A stretch of DNA of 64,000 nt from Streptomyces mobaraensis (GCF_020099395.1 NZ_CP083590.1:6076001-6140000); one strand, 5' to 3'; counted from the first letter of the stretch, positions 49,702-60,381 are shown. The notes: generated from the sequence alone by a model not told the origin. Numbers and translations are program-made.

Positions 49702-50820
49702 ATGTCGGCACCCAATAAGTCGTACGACCCTGTCGAGGTCGAGGCACTGAAACCGGAAGAGATCGAGCGCATGCGGGACGAGGCGCTCGCCGCCTTCGCC
49801 GCCGCCGCCGACCTCGACGCCCTGCGGGAGGCGAAGACCGCCCACATGGGCGACCGCTCGCCGCTCGCCCTCGCCAACCGCGAGATCGGCGCCCTGCCGC
49901 CGCAGGCCAAGGCCGAGGCGGGCAAGCGCGTCGGCATGGCCCGCGGTGCCGTGAACAAGGCCCTGGCCGCCCGCCAGGCCGAGCTGGAGGCGGAGCGCGA
50001 CGCCCGTGTGCTGGTCGAGGAGGCGGTGGACGTCACGCTGCCGTACGACCGCGTGCCGGCCGGTGCCCGCCACCCGCTGACCACGTTCATGGAGCGCGTC
50101 GAGGACATCTTCGTGTCCATGGGCTACGAGGTGGCCGAGGGCCCCGAGGTCGAGGCGGAGTGGTTCAACTTCGACGCGCTCAACTTCACGCCGGACCACC
50201 CGGCCCGCGCCATGCAGGACACCTTCTTCGTGGCCGGTCCCAAGAACGCCGAGACCGGCGTCGTGCTGCGCACCCACACCTCCCCGGTGCAGGTCCGCTC
50301 GATGCTCGACCGCCAGCCCCCGCTGTACGTCGTCTGCCCCGGCCGCGTGTACCGCACGGACGAGCTGGACGCCACGCACACCCCGGTGTTCCACCAGATC
50401 GAGCTCCTCGCCATCGACGAGGGCCTCACCATGACGGACCTCAAGGGCACCATCGAGCACATGGCCCGGGCGCTGTTCGGCGAGGGGCTGGAGACGCGGC
50501 TGCGGCCGGCGTACTTCCCGTTCACCGAGCCGTCCGCCGAGCTGGACATGCAGTGCTACGTCTGCCGCGGCGCGTCGGTGGGCAACCCCGAGCGCCCCTG
50601 CCGCACCTGCTCCAGCGAGGGCTGGATCGAGCTGGGCGGCTGCGGCATGGTCAACCCCCGGGTGCTCGTCGCCGCGGGCATCGACCCGGAGAAGTACAGC
50701 GGATTCGCCTTCGGGTTCGGCATCGAGCGGATGCTGATGTTCCGCCACAACGTCGAGGACATGCGAGACATGGTCGAGGGTGACGTGCGCTTCACCCGGC
50801 CGTTCGGGATGGAGATCTGA
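49702..50820 (+). CDS. pheS: Phenylalanyl-tRNA synthetase alpha subunit
   Basis: 372 aa class II catalytic subunit: motif 2 region [17 protein letters not shown] with [23 protein letters not shown], and motif 3 [26 protein letters not shown]-terminal coiled coil (about 20-100) contacts tRNA. GGGAAGAG precedes the ATG. The 180-bp upstream region has a TAGACT (about 49600) but no T-box, consistent with leader-type control being absent or different. pheT overlaps by 1 nt (TGATG). Confidence 0.97.
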   Translation: MSAPNKSYDPVEVEALKPEEIERMRDEALAAFAAAADLDALREAKTAHMGDRSPLALANREIGALPPQAKAEAGKRVGMARGAVNKALAARQAELEAERDARVLVEEAVDVTLPYDRVPAGARHPLTTFMERVEDIFVSMGYEVAEGPEVEAEWFNFDALNFTPDHPARAMQDTFFVAGPKNAETGVVLRTHTSPVQVRSMLDRQPPLYVVCPGRVYRTDELDATHTPVFHQIELLAIDEGLTMTDLKGTIEHMARALFGEGLETRLRPAYFPFTEPSAELDMQCYVCRGASVGNPERPCRTCSSEGWIELGGCGMVNPRVLVAAGIDPEKYSGFAFGFGIERMLMFRHNVEDMRDMVEGDVRFTRPFGMEI

Positions 50821-53327
50821 TGCGCGCCCCGCTTTCCTGGCTGCGGGAATACGTCGACCTGCCGGCCGGCACCACCGGCCGCGACGTGCAGGCCAAGCTC
50901 ATCGCCGCCGGCCTGGAGGTCGAGCGGGTCGAGCACCTCGGCTCCGACCTCACCGGCCCGCTGGTCGTCGGCAGGGTCGCGACCATCGAGGAGCTGGAGG
51001 GCTTCCGCAAGCCGATCCGCTTCTGCACCGTCGACGTCGGCATGGCCAACGGCACCGGTGAACCGCAGGAGATCGTCTGCGGCGCCCGCAACTTCACCGT
51101 CGGCGACAAGGTCGTCGTGGCGCTCCCCGGCGCCGTCCTGCCCGGTGACTTCGCCATCGCCGAGCGCAAGACGTACGGCCGGGTGTCGCGCGGCATGATC
51201 TGCTCGGGCGACGAGCTCGGCATGGGCGACGACGGCACGCACGGCATCATCGTGCTGCCGCCGGAGCACGAGGTCGGCACCGACGCGATCGAGCTGCTGG
51301 AGCTGCGCGACGACGTCCTGGACATCGCCGTCACCCCGGACCGCGGCTACTGCCTGTCCCTGCGCGGCATCGCCCGCGAGACCGCCACCGCGTACGGCCT
51401 GCCGCTGCGCGACCCGGCGCTGCTGGACGTGCCCGCGCCCAACTCGTACGGCCACCCGGTGCGCGTCGCCGACCCGGCCGGCTGCGACCGCTTCACCGCC
51501 CGTACGGTCACCGGTCTCGACCCCGAGGCCCGGTCGCCGATCTGGCTCCAGCGCCGGCTGCAGAAGGCCGGCATGCGCCCGGTCTCGCTGACCGTCGACA
51601 TCACCAACTACGTGATGCTGGAGCTCGGGCAGCCGCTGCACGCCTACGACCGCTCCCGGATCGCCGGGACGATCGGCGTCCGCCGCGCCGAGCCGGGCGA
51701 GAAGCTGACCACCCTCGACGGCACCAAGCGCGTCCTGGACGCCGAGGACCTGGTCATCACCGACGACAACGGCCCGATCGGGCTCGCCGGTGTCATGGGC
51801 GGCGCCGGCACCGAGATCGCCGGGGCGGCCGAGGGCGGCACGACCGAGGTCGTCATCGAGGCCGCGCACTTCGACGCCGTCTCCATCGCCCGCACCGCGC
51901 GCCGGCACAAGCTGTCCTCCGAGGCGGCCAAGCGCTTCGAGCGCGGCGTCGACCCGCAGGCGGCCTCGGCCGCCGCGCAGCGGACCGTCGACCTGCTGGT
52001 GCTGCTCGCCGGCGGCACCCCGGAGGCCGGGGTCACCGAGTTCATCACCCCCAGCGCCCCGCGCACCATCGCGCTGCACGCGAACCACCCGGACCGGGTG
52101 GCGGGCGTGGAGTACGGCCGGGAGACCGTCGTCCGCCGCCTCCAGGAGGTCGGCTGCGACGTCTACGGGCAGGACGAGCTGATCGTCACCGTCCCGAGCT
52201 GGCGGCCCGACCTCACCGACCCCAACGACCTCGCCGAGGAGGTCATCCGGCTGGAGGGCTACGAGAACCTGCCCTCCACGCTGCCCAAGCCGCCCGCCGG
52301 CCGCGGCCTGACCGCGCGGCAGCGGCTGCACCGCCGGGTCGGCCGCGCCCTGGCCGGTGCCGGGTACGTCGAGGCGCCCACCTACCCGTTCGTCGGCGAC
52401 TGGGCCCTGGACCACCTCGGCCTGGACGCGGACGACGCCCGCCGGCTGACCGTGCGCCTGGTCAACCCGCTCTCCGAGGCGGAGCCCGCGCTGCGCACCA
52501 CCCTGCTGCCGGGGCTGTTCGCCGCGCTGCGCCGCAACGACAGCCGGGGCGAGCACGATCTGGCCCTCTTCGAGACCGGCCTGGTCTTCCGCCCCACCGG
52601 CGAGGAGCTCCCGGCCGGCCGGCTGCCGGTGGACCGCCGGCCCACCGACGAGGAGATCGCCTCGCTCGACGCCGCGCTGCCCCGGCAGCCGCGCCGGGCG
52701 GCCGTGGTCCTCGCCGGCGCTCGCGAGCGCGCCGGCTGGTGGGGCCAGGCCCGTCCGTCGACCTGGGCGGACGCCGTCGAGGCGGGCCGCACGGTGGCCC
52801 GCGAGGCCGGCGTCGAGCTGATCGTCCGGCAGGACCAGGTGGCGCCGTTCCACCCGGGCCGCTGCGCCGCGCTGCTCGCCGTGGTCGACGGGCAGGAGGT
52901 GCTGGTCGGCAACGCCGGTGAGCTCCACCCGCGCGTCATCAAGGCGTTCGGCCTGCCGGAGCGCACCTGCGCGATGGAGATCGAGCTGGACCGCCTGGAG
53001 CAGGCCGGCGCGGGCGCGCTGGAGGCGCCGCGCGTCTCCTCGTTCCCGGTGGCCACGCAGGACGTCGCGCTCGTCGTGGACGCGGGCGTGCCGGCCGGCG
53101 AGGTCGAGGCCGCGCTGCGGTCCGGTGCCGGTGAACTGCTGGAGTCGCTGCGGCTGTTCGACGTCTTCACCGGCGAGCAGCTGGGCGAGGGCCGGAAGTC
53201 GCTGGCGTACGCACTGCGGTTCCGCGCCACGGACCGCACGCTGACCGCCGACGAGGCGTCCGCGGCCCGTGACGCGGCCGTCCAGGTGGCCGTCGAGCGC
53301 ACCGGCGCGGTGCTGCGCGGCGCGTAA
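50820..53327 (+). CDS. pheT: Phenylalanyl-tRNA synthetase beta subunit
   Basis: 835 aa, full length: EMAP/tRNA-binding OB (about 45-150), B3/B4 editing domain ([17 protein letters not shown] onwards), B5 ([19 protein letters not shown]), the degenerate catalytic-like domain and the C-terminal FDX-ACB domain ([62 protein letters not shown]). Translationally coupled to pheS by TGATG. Confidence 0.97.
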   Translation: MRAPLSWLREYVDLPAGTTGRDVQAKLIAAGLEVERVEHLGSDLTGPLVVGRVATIEELEGFRKPIRFCTVDVGMANGTGEPQEIVCGARNFTVGDKVVVALPGAVLPGDFAIAERKTYGRVSRGMICSGDELGMGDDGTHGIIVLPPEHEVGTDAIELLELRDDVLDIAVTPDRGYCLSLRGIARETATAYGLPLRDPALLDVPAPNSYGHPVRVADPAGCDRFTARTVTGLDPEARSPIWLQRRLQKAGMRPVSLTVDITNYVMLELGQPLHAYDRSRIAGTIGVRRAEPGEKLTTLDGTKRVLDAEDLVITDDNGPIGLAGVMGGAGTEIAGAAEGGTTEVVIEAAHFDAVSIARTARRHKLSSEAAKRFERGVDPQAASAAAQRTVDLLVLLAGGTPEAGVTEFITPSAPRTIALHANHPDRVAGVEYGRETVVRRLQEVGCDVYGQDELIVTVPSWRPDLTDPNDLAEEVIRLEGYENLPSTLPKPPAGRGLTARQRLHRRVGRALAGAGYVEAPTYPFVGDWALDHLGLDADDARRLTVRLVNPLSEAEPALRTTLLPGLFAALRRNDSRGEHDLALFETGLVFRPTGEELPAGRLPVDRRPTDEEIASLDAALPRQPRRAAVVLAGARERAGWWGQARPSTWADAVEAGRTVAREAGVELIVRQDQVAPFHPGRCAALLAVVDGQEVLVGNAGELHPRVIKAFGLPERTCAMEIELDRLEQAGAGALEAPRVSSFPVATQDVALVVDAGVPAGEVEAALRSGAGELLESLRLFDVFTGEQLGEGRKSLAYALRFRATDRTLTADEASAARDAAVQVAVERTGAVLRGA

Positions 53328-53344
53328 GGCGATCTCGGCTGTGA

Positions 53345-53374
53345 GGGGCGCTCCGGTTTGCCGGGGCGCCCCTT
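53345..53374 (+). terminator. Intrinsic terminator after pheT
   Basis: GGGGCGC-CCGG (53345-53356) pairs with CCGG-GCGCCCC (53361-53372), followed by TT. 17 nt after the pheT stop. Confidence 0.85.
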
Positions 53375-53508
53375 GCGTACGTCGCGCACCGTCAGCCTCG
53401 CACCCACCGGGCTTCACCCGATGGGGTGGAAAACGGGGTTCAGGTCGTTACTTCCGCGCCCGTGCTCGCGAGAATCGAGCGCGTCATTGCGCAAGGGGGG
53501 CCGACGGC

Positions 53509-54708
53509 ATGATCCGTACCAGGGCGGCGGCGCGCTGCCGACAGGGTGCGGTGCTCGCGCTGCCCGGCCTCTGGGTCGCCGGAGTGGTGGTCTGGGAGCT
53601 GCTCAGCCCGCTCGGCGTCCACTTCGTCCAACTCCTCGCCGCCGCCCCCGCCATCGCCTGCGCCGGCAGCGGCCGCCGCCAGTGCGTCCTGCTCGGCGGC
53701 GCCTGCGCGCTGTTCGCGCTCGTCCCGCTGGGCTCCGCCGGCCGCGCCGATCCGGCCATGCGGCTGGGCACCTGCTGCGCCGTCGTCGCCGTCGTCGCCG
53801 CGGCCTGGCTCACCAGCCACCGCCGCCTGAGGCTGACCCGCGAGCTCGAACGGCTCCGGGAGATCGCCGCCACCGCCCAGCACGCGGTCCTGCGCCCGCT
53901 GCCGCCGCGCCTGGCCGGGCTCACCCTGGCCGGCGGCCACCGCTCCGCCAGCGAGGGCGCCCTCCTCGGCGGCGACCTCTACGAGGCGCTGGCCACGCGG
54001 CACGGCGTCCGGCTGGTCATCGGGGACGTGCGGGGCCACGGCCTGCCCGCCCTGGGGACCGTCGCCGCGCTGCTCGGCAGCTTCCGCGAGGCCGCCCACG
54101 ACGAGGACGGTCTCCCCGGCGTACTGCGCCGCATGGAGCGCGCCTTCCACCGGCACCTCGGCGACCGCGCGTCCGGCCAGTCGCCGCCCTCCGGCGAGTC
54201 GCTGCCTGCCGGTGAAGACTTCGCGACCGTCCTGATGCTGGAGATCGGCGCGGAGGGCGAGGTCACGGCTCTCAACTGCGGCCACCCCTGGCCGCACCGG
54301 CTGGCCGGCGGCGACGCCGGCCCGCCCCACGGCGTCCGGGCCGAGGTCCTCTCGTCCGGCGACCCGCTGCCCCCGCTGGGCATGTTCCCGCTCCCCGCCG
54401 AACCGCCCGTCCGCCGGCTCACCCGGCTGCTGCCCGGCGAAGCCCTGGTGCTGCACACCGACGGCGTCGAGGACGCCCGGGACGCGGCCGGCCGCTTCTT
54501 CCCGCTCACCCGCGCCCTCACCGAGGCCGCCGCGCACGCGCCCGTCGTCCCCGCCGCCGTCGTCGACCGCGTCCGCGCCGCCGTCCTCCGGCACACCGGC
54601 GGCGTCCTCACCGACGACTTCGCCCTGCTCGCCCTGCGCAACGACCGGCACCGCGTTCCGGACCGCACTCCGCACGGACCGCTGGCCCGAAGCTGCCCGC
54701 ACGGCTGA
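53509..54708 (+). CDS. Membrane-anchored PP2C/SpoIIE-type phosphatase
   Basis: 399 aa from ATG with AAGGGGGG upstream. Three to four membrane helices (about 10-100) precede a SpoIIE phosphatase domain: GGDLYEAL, IGDVRGHGLPA, FATVLMLEIG, HTDGVEDARD and TDDFALLAL carry the metal-binding aspartates. Such enzymes dephosphorylate anti-sigma-factor antagonists in Streptomyces. No sigma-factor genes adjoin, so the target is unknown. Confidence 0.9.
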   Translation: MIRTRAAARCRQGAVLALPGLWVAGVVVWELLSPLGVHFVQLLAAAPAIACAGSGRRQCVLLGGACALFALVPLGSAGRADPAMRLGTCCAVVAVVAAAWLTSHRRLRLTRELERLREIAATAQHAVLRPLPPRLAGLTLAGGHRSASEGALLGGDLYEALATRHGVRLVIGDVRGHGLPALGTVAALLGSFREAAHDEDGLPGVLRRMERAFHRHLGDRASGQSPPSGESLPAGEDFATVLMLEIGAEGEVTALNCGHPWPHRLAGGDAGPPHGVRAEVLSSGDPLPPLGMFPLPAEPPVRRLTRLLPGEALVLHTDGVEDARDAAGRFFPLTRALTEAAAHAPVVPAAVVDRVRAAVLRHTGGVLTDDFALLALRNDRHRVPDRTPHGPLARSCPHG

Positions 54709-54794
54709 ACTCCCTTGCAGTGCAGGCCCGTTCACACCCCGTGCGAATCCGTTTCCGTTACGCTGGGTCGACCGAGCGCTCACGGAGGGGCGGC

Positions 54795-56132
54795 ATGGAG
54801 CCCAACACTCTGCTCGACGCCATACTCGACGAGGCGGGGATGTCCCACGCCGGCCTGGCCGCCCACGTCAACGCGGCGGGCCGGGCACGGGGTCTGGCGT
54901 TGCGTTACGAACACACCGCAGTGGCCCGCTGGTTGAAGGGCCAGCGGCCGCGCGGACAGGTGCCCGACCTCATCTGCGAGGTGCTGGGCGAGCGGCTGCA
55001 CCGGCCGCTGACCCTCGACGACATCGGCCTGGGCACCCCCGGCGCGCCCCGGGTCCCCGGCACCCCGCTCTCCGGCTTCGTCGAGCGGGCCACCGCCCTG
55101 TGGCGCTCCGACGAACAGCAGCGCGAGCACGTCGTCACCGCCCCCGCCGTCACCGGCACCCACGCCGTCATGCCCGTCTGGGAGTGGGAGAACCCGCCCG
55201 ACGACGCCGACGTCTCCCGGCGCGGACTCACCCGCGTCTCGATGGACGACATCGCCATGCTGCGCGCCGCCCGGACGCACTACGAGCAGATGTACCGCAA
55301 GGCCGGAGGGGTCGCGACCCGCGCCCGGATCGTCGGCTTCCTCAACGCCGAGACCGCCCCGCTGCTGCGCGGCAGTTACTCCGACGCCACCGGCCGCCAC
55401 CTCCACCGCGCCACCGGCGGACTCGTCGCCGTCGCCGGCATCTGCGCCTACGACTCCGACGCGCACGGCCTCGCCCAGCGCTACTTCCACCAGGCGCTGC
55501 GGCTGGCGAAGGCCAGCGGGGACCGGGGGCTGGGCGCCTACGTCATCGCCCTGCTCGTCAACCAGTCGCTGTTCCTGGGGGAGTACCGGCAGGCCGTCGC
55601 CTTCGCCGAGTCCGCGCTGCGCTCCGGCGGCCCGCACCTGACGCCCGCGCTCGCCGCCGACCTCTACGCCATGCAGGCCAAGGCGTACGCGCGGCTGGGC
55701 GACGGCGCCGGGGCGCTGGGCTGCATCCGCCGCGCCGAGTCGGCCGCCGAGCGCATCCACCGCGGCCAGGAGCCCGCCGAGACCGGCTACGTCCAGCCGG
55801 GACTGGTCAACGTCCAGGTGGCCGAGGCCCTGCTCAGCCTCGGTGATCTCCGACCCGCCCGTGAGCACGCCGACCGGGCCGTCGACACCCCCGCCCACGA
55901 CCGGGGCCGTGTCCACCGGCTCGCCATGCTCACGCACATCGAGCTGCGTCAGGGAGACGCGGACAAGGCGGTGGCCACCGCTCAGGAGATGACCGAGCAG
56001 GCGAGGGGCATGGAATCGCGGCGCTTACGGGACCGGCTCCGGGCGGTGCGCGAGCACCTGGTCGAAAGCGGGTGCGCGGCCACCGCCGAGGCCGCCGAAA
56101 TGATCGAAGGGGCGCTGCGCGTGCCCTTGTGA
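54795..56132 (+). CDS. HTH/TPR regulatory protein (NsdA-like)
   Basis: 445 aa. An N-terminal XRE-like stretch (LLDAILDEAGMSHAGLAAHVN ... YEHTAVARWLKGQRPRG) and a C-terminal TPR region (HGLAQRYFHQALRLAKASGDRG ... AYARLGDGAGALGCIRRAESAAERI) match the Streptomyces NsdA-type pleiotropic regulators of sporulation and antibiotics. ATG at 54795 with GGAGGGG upstream. TACGCT at about 54767 could be its -10. Exact role inferred from family. Confidence 0.85.
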   Translation: MEPNTLLDAILDEAGMSHAGLAAHVNAAGRARGLALRYEHTAVARWLKGQRPRGQVPDLICEVLGERLHRPLTLDDIGLGTPGAPRVPGTPLSGFVERATALWRSDEQQREHVVTAPAVTGTHAVMPVWEWENPPDDADVSRRGLTRVSMDDIAMLRAARTHYEQMYRKAGGVATRARIVGFLNAETAPLLRGSYSDATGRHLHRATGGLVAVAGICAYDSDAHGLAQRYFHQALRLAKASGDRGLGAYVIALLVNQSLFLGEYRQAVAFAESALRSGGPHLTPALAADLYAMQAKAYARLGDGAGALGCIRRAESAAERIHRGQEPAETGYVQPGLVNVQVAEALLSLGDLRPAREHADRAVDTPAHDRGRVHRLAMLTHIELRQGDADKAVATAQEMTEQARGMESRRLRDRLRAVREHLVESGCAATAEAAEMIEGALRVPL

Positions 56133-56190
56133 CGACCCTTGTGCGGGCGACGCCCGGGTAGGTGGCCACCTCGGCGGAAGGTGGCAACAC

Positions 56191-56721
56191 GTGCGTTGGA
56201 AGAATCTCGCGGAGCGGAACGTCTATGAGAACCGCTGGTTCCGGGTCAATCTCGCGGACGTCGAACTCCCCGACGGCCGGCACCTCGACCACTTCCTCAT
56301 CCGGATGCGGCCCGTGGCCGTCGCCACGGTGGTCAACGAGGCCAACGAGGTCCTGCTGCTCTGGCGGCACCGGTTCATCACCGACACCTGGGGCTGGGAG
56401 CTGGCCGCCGGGGTCGTCGAGGACGGCGAGGACGTCGCCCGGGCCGCGGCCCGGGAGATGGAGGAGGAGACCGGCTGGCGGCCCGGTCCGCTGCGGCACC
56501 TGATGACCGTCGAGCCGTCCAACGGCCTCACCGACGCCCGGCACCACGTCTACTGGACGGACGAGGCCGAGTACACCGGCGAACCGGAGGACGGCTTCGA
56601 GTCGGACCGCCGCGAATGGGTCCCGCTCAAGCTGGTGCCGGACCTGATCGCCCGGGGTGAGGTGCCGGCCGCCAACATGGCCGCCGCCCTGCTCCTGCTG
56701 CACCACACGCGCCTCGGCTGA
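56191..56721 (+). CDS. Nudix hydrolase
   Basis: 176 aa of the ADP-ribose pyrophosphatase-like group; the Nudix box runs from GVVEDGEDVARAAAREMEEE to TGW with the E-x2-E metal ligands. WELAAGVVEDGED is the usual preceding loop. GTG at 56191 with GGAAGG upstream. Its stop TGA forms the first of four TGATC units. Confidence 0.92.
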   Translation: MRWKNLAERNVYENRWFRVNLADVELPDGRHLDHFLIRMRPVAVATVVNEANEVLLLWRHRFITDTWGWELAAGVVEDGEDVARAAAREMEEETGWRPGPLRHLMTVEPSNGLTDARHHVYWTDEAEYTGEPEDGFESDRREWVPLKLVPDLIARGEVPAANMAAALLLLHHTRLG

Positions 56722-56750
56722 TCACCTGATCATATGATCGCTTGATCGCC
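56719..56750. repeat. Four 8-bp TGATC repeats between convergent genes
   Basis: TGATC occurs at 56719, 56727, 56735 and 56743, an exact 8-bp period, with the perfect palindrome GATCATATGATC at 56728-56739. The first unit is also the Nudix stop codon. The site is AT-rich and lies in the 53-bp convergent gap; it may be a protein site or a terminator-like dyad. Confidence 0.8.
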
Positions 56751-56774
56751 GCGGGCGGCGGGGGACCCCCGTGC

Positions 56775-57032
56775 TCACCGGCCGACCACCTGCCAGACGG
56801 CGAGGCCGAGCCCGGCCAGGCCGGTGAGCGCGGCAAGGGAGGACACCGGCCAACGGCCGCTCTCCAGCGCCTTGACGCGCTCCTCCACTTCGGTGATCTC
56901 GCGTTGCGCCTGGTCGCTGCGCTGGGTGAGCAGGGCGAGACGCCCGTCGATGCGGACGACGCCCACGTCGAGTCTGCGCCGGAGCTCCGCGAGCTCTGCC
57001 GTCTTCGCGGCGTGCTCGGGATGCATGGTCAC
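56775..57032 (-). CDS. Small coiled-coil protein with C-terminal membrane helix (XhlA-like topology)
   Basis: 85 aa from GTG at 57032 (GGAAGGAG 8 nt upstream; ATG at 57026 is an alternative). A heptad-rich coiled coil (AELRRRLDVGVVRIDGRLALLTQRSDQAQREITEVEERVKALE) precedes a C-terminal transmembrane helix with no tail, the topology of phage-holin-associated XhlA proteins. No phage genes are near. Function unknown. Confidence 0.65.
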   Translation of the reverse strand: MTMHPEHAAKTAELAELRRRLDVGVVRIDGRLALLTQRSDQAQREITEVEERVKALESGRWPVSSLAALTGLAGLGLAVWQVVGR

Positions 57033-57184
57033 GGTCCGTACTCCTTCCGGAAGGCCCCACGGCTCTTTCCGTGGCGAATGCGCTGTACGACAAGGAAAGC
57101 GCGGGGCGCGGCGGGGCGGGAGCGTGTGCGGAGGGTGAGTACGGGTCAGATGTGCACACCCCGTGTGAACGGGCGTGCGGCGCC

Positions 57185-57640
57185 TCAGCGTTCGGGGAGC
57201 GGGCGTTCCTCGACCACGCGTTTCATCACCAGGGTGGAGTCCAGCCGCAGCACCCCGGGGAGCGTGGCCAGGTGCTCGTCGTAGAGCCGCTGGTAGGCGT
57301 CGAGGTCGGCGGTGACCACGCGCAGCATGTAGTCCGGGTCGCCGAACAGCCGCTCGGCCCGCACCACCTGCGGGACGGCGGCGACGGCCCGCTCGAAGTC
57401 GCTGACCGTCTCGCGGTCCTCCTGGTGCATGGTGATGAACACCAGGGCCTCGAAGGCCAGCCCGAGGGCGCGGGGATCCACCACGGCCCGGTAGCCGCGT
57501 ATCGCCCCCGAGCGCTCCAGCTCGCGCAGCCGGCGGTGGCAGGGGGAGACGCTGAGCCGCACCCGGGCGGCCAGCTCTGTGACGGTGAGGCGGCCGTCCT
57601 GCTGGAGCTCGGCAAGGATTTTCCGGTCGAGGCTGTCCAT
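57185..57640 (-). CDS. Lrp/AsnC-family regulator
   Basis: 151 aa. HTH (about 5-60, [47 protein letters not shown]) and RAM ligand domain with VVTADLDAYQRLYDEHLATLPGV. ATG at 57640 with GGAGGGAG upstream. Divergent from a LysE exporter: the classic pair in which an Lrp protein senses an amino acid and induces its export. Confidence 0.95.
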   Translation of the reverse strand: MDSLDRKILAELQQDGRLTVTELAARVRLSVSPCHRRLRELERSGAIRGYRAVVDPRALGLAFEALVFITMHQEDRETVSDFERAVAAVPQVVRAERLFGDPDYMLRVVTADLDAYQRLYDEHLATLPGVLRLDSTLVMKRVVEERPLPER

Positions 57641-57774
57641 GGGACATATTCTCCCTCCGACTAGCTGGTACAGGACAAAAGCCGACAACACTTCCCGCCG
57701 GATCGCGCATAACCTTCCTCACCGCAACGGCAATTCATCGGAATCGGACACCGTCCGGAAGGGGTGCCCAGCGC

Positions 57775-58398
57775 ATGGCCGTCGGCTCCATGACCGCGTT
57801 TCTCACCGTCTCCGTCCTGCTCCTCCTCGTCCCCGGCGCCGACTGGGCCTACGCGATAGCCGCCGGGCTGCGCGACCGCTCCGTCATACCGGCGGTCGGC
57901 GGGCTGATGCTCGGCTACGCCGGGCTCACGGTGGTCGTGGTGGCCGGGGTCGCCGCGATCGTCGCCGGGACGCCGAGCCTGCTGACCGCCCTCACCGTGC
58001 TCGGCGCGGCATACCTCCTCTGGCTCGGGGTGGCGACGCTGCGCCGGCCCTCCGTCCCCGGCGCGGCGGCGGAGACCCGGGCCGGGCTGCCGCCGGCCCG
58101 CGTCCTGCTCCAGGGCGCGGGCACCAGCGGCCTGAACCCCAAGGGACTGCTGCTGTACGTCTCGCTGCTGCCGCAGTTCGTCGACCGGCACGGCACCTGG
58201 CCGGTGGCGGTGCAGACCGGAACGCTCGGCGTGCTGCACGTGGCGGCCTGCGGCGTGGTCTACTTCGGCGTCGGAACGCTGGCCCGCCGGGTGCTCCGGG
58301 CCCGGCCGTCCGTAGCACGCGGGGTCAGCCGGCTGTCGGGCGTCGCGATGGTGGGCATCGGCGCGTTCCTGCTGGTGGAGCGGCTGGCGGCGGCCTGA
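57775..58398 (+). CDS. LysE/RhtB-family amino-acid exporter
   Basis: 207 aa, about six membrane helices, with LLLVPGADWAYAIAAGLRDRS (N-terminal family motif) and GLNPKGLLLYVSLLPQFVD. GGAAGGGG precedes ATG at 57775. The 134-bp gap to the Lrp gene should hold the operator, but I see no clear long dyad. Substrate unknown, likely a neutral or basic amino acid. Confidence 0.93.
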   Translation: MAVGSMTAFLTVSVLLLLVPGADWAYAIAAGLRDRSVIPAVGGLMLGYAGLTVVVVAGVAAIVAGTPSLLTALTVLGAAYLLWLGVATLRRPSVPGAAAETRAGLPPARVLLQGAGTSGLNPKGLLLYVSLLPQFVDRHGTWPVAVQTGTLGVLHVAACGVVYFGVGTLARRVLRARPSVARGVSRLSGVAMVGIGAFLLVERLAAA

Positions 58399-58521
58399 CG
58401 GAGGGCCTGCGGGCGCGGAGCCGGCCGCCCGGCCACGGGGTGGGGCAGGAATGCCGCGGATCATGGGATTCGCTGATGAGGGCGGGCAAACGCCCACCAA
58501 TGCGGCACTAAGCTCGGATGA

Positions 58522-59529
58522 ATGAACGATGCCCGCGGCACTCCTCACCGATGGCGGTCGGTCTTCGGCCTGATCCTGCTGGCTCCCCTGGTGGGTGAGT
58601 TCCTGCTGGGCAACACCCCGATCAGCGACCTGGGGGCGCTGATCCTCTTCATCCCCCTCTACGGGTGCGGGGCCCTGCTCATCCGGGAGACCGCGCGGCG
58701 CACCGGGCGGGGCCGGCCGACGATGCTGCTGCTCGGGGCGGCCTACGGGCTGTTCGAGGAGGGGCCGGTCGACCAGATGCTCTGGAACCCCCACTACGGC
58801 GGCGTCCCCTTCGGCCTCGTCTACGCGGGAACCCACGTACCGCTGCTCGGCACCAGCGTGGCCCTGCTCCAGGACGTCGTGTCGATGCACATGATCTGGA
58901 GCATCTGCGTACCCATCGCCCTGGTCGAGGCGTTCGGCCGCGCACCGCAGCGGCCCTGGCTGGGACGGCTCGGCCTGAGCGTCACGGGCGTGGTGTTCGC
59001 GGCGGGCTCGCTGGGGCTGGCCGCCCTGCAGTACGCCTACAACGACCGGTTCATGGCCTCGGCGTGGCAGTGGACCGTCGGTGCCGTCCTGATCGCCGGC
59101 CTGGTCGTCGCGGCCTTCCTCGCCGGCCGGAGCACGGGCCCGCGGAGCCTGGCCGCCGCGCCCGCCCCATGGCGCGCCGGGTGCGCCGCCCTCGCCCTCA
59201 CCAGCGCCTACTGGGCCGGTCAACTGCTGCTGCGGGACCACGTACCGGACTGGATCGTGGTCTTCTTCTGGCTGCTGCTCGCCGCGACGGCACTGGTCGT
59301 GGGCCTGCGCTGGTCCCGCGGCCGCGGCTGGGGCGACGGCCATCGCGTCGCCGTCGCCGTCGGCGCTCTGCTGACGTACGTCTGGGCGGGCTTCCCTCAG
59401 GCGGCGGACTCCGGCACCCCGACCGCCGTCGCCCTGACCGGCAACGCCGTCTTCGGAACGGGCGCGCTCGTTTTGGCGGCGGCCGCGGCCCGCTCGGTCC
59501 GGCGGCACGGGATCGACGAGTCCGGCTGA
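58522..59529 (+). CDS. Polytopic membrane protein (unknown)
   Basis: 335 aa with about nine hydrophobic segments; WNPHYGGVPFGLVYAGTH and DVVSMHMIWSICVPIALVEAF are probably conserved features. ATG at 58522 (an overlapping ATG lies at 58518 out of frame). No transporter signature is recognisable. The 123 bp after the LysE gene shows no gene. Confidence 0.8.
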   Translation: MNDARGTPHRWRSVFGLILLAPLVGEFLLGNTPISDLGALILFIPLYGCGALLIRETARRTGRGRPTMLLLGAAYGLFEEGPVDQMLWNPHYGGVPFGLVYAGTHVPLLGTSVALLQDVVSMHMIWSICVPIALVEAFGRAPQRPWLGRLGLSVTGVVFAAGSLGLAALQYAYNDRFMASAWQWTVGAVLIAGLVVAAFLAGRSTGPRSLAAAPAPWRAGCAALALTSAYWAGQLLLRDHVPDWIVVFFWLLLAATALVVGLRWSRGRGWGDGHRVAVAVGALLTYVWAGFPQAADSGTPTAVALTGNAVFGTGALVLAAAAARSVRRHGIDESG

Positions 59530-59625
59530 CGAACTCGGTTGACGGGCCCGGCTCATGGAACCGCCCGGCCGACGGCCCGGGCCCACCCGCCGTCGCCGAC
59601 AGGGCGGACGCCGCCGGACGCGGCG

Positions 59626-60381
59626 CTAGCGGGCGGCGGCGCCGAAGCGGAGCACGAACATCCCGTTCGTCAGGTACGGCTTGGTGACGTACAGCTCGCA
59701 CTCCCCGGTGTCCCCGCCGTCGACGACGTCCGCGTACACCCGCTCCCCGAGCAGCGCGGCGTTGGCGGTGACGGCCTTGGCCACGGCACCCAGGCAGTGC
59801 GCCGGGCTCCGGTCGCCGGAGAACTCGGCGGAGAAGTCGATGGCGAGCGTCGGTTCCTTCAGCACCAGACAGATGTCCACCGAGGTCCACCCGGCATCGG
59901 ACGGGGCACCGGGGTCGTGGGGGAAACGGACGCACAGCGCCGGGCCGCCCTCCAGGCCGCCGAGGTCCACCCGGGCCGGGGACCGTCCGACGAACCCGGC
60001 GTAGGTGTGCGGCGAGGGCTCCGTCAGCCGGAAGCCGATGCCCGCCGAGGCGACCGGGGCGCCGTTGCGGAACACCGACACCTCCGAGAACGTCAGCGTC
60101 GTGTCCCCGTGGGCGATGCGCTCGGTGTGGACGTCCGTGCCGGTGCCCGGCCACATGAGCAGGTCACCCTCGGTCGCCCGGGCCACCGGGCCGATCCTGA
60201 CCTTCAACTCGGTGTCCGTCGACCCGGGTTCGGGCCGGGCGCAGGCGCCCATGCCCCCGATCACGACGCAGTTGTTCCGCACGTGCGGGGCGAAGCCCGT
60301 GCCCCGGATGGTCACGAGGGTTCCCTCGCGGCCTTCGGAGGGTTCGACCGATGAGATGGTGACGGGACGGCGCGTCAGCAT
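59626..60381 (-). CDS. Cytosolic IPT/TIG-domain protein
   Basis: 251 aa. An IPT/TIG immunoglobulin-like domain (about 5-65: PVTISSVEPSEGREGTLVTIRGTGF and VVIGGMGACARPEPGSTDTELKVRI) is followed by ~185 residues with no recognised family. There is no signal peptide, unusual for TIG domains, which are mostly extracellular. ATG at 60381 with GAGGAG upstream. Function unknown. Confidence 0.75.
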   Translation of the reverse strand: MLTRRPVTISSVEPSEGREGTLVTIRGTGFAPHVRNNCVVIGGMGACARPEPGSTDTELKVRIGPVARATEGDLLMWPGTGTDVHTERIAHGDTTLTFSEVSVFRNGAPVASAGIGFRLTEPSPHTYAGFVGRSPARVDLGGLEGGPALCVRFPHDPGAPSDAGWTSVDICLVLKEPTLAIDFSAEFSGDRSPAHCLGAVAKAVTANAALLGERVYADVVDGGDTGECELYVTKPYLTNGMFVLRFGAAAR

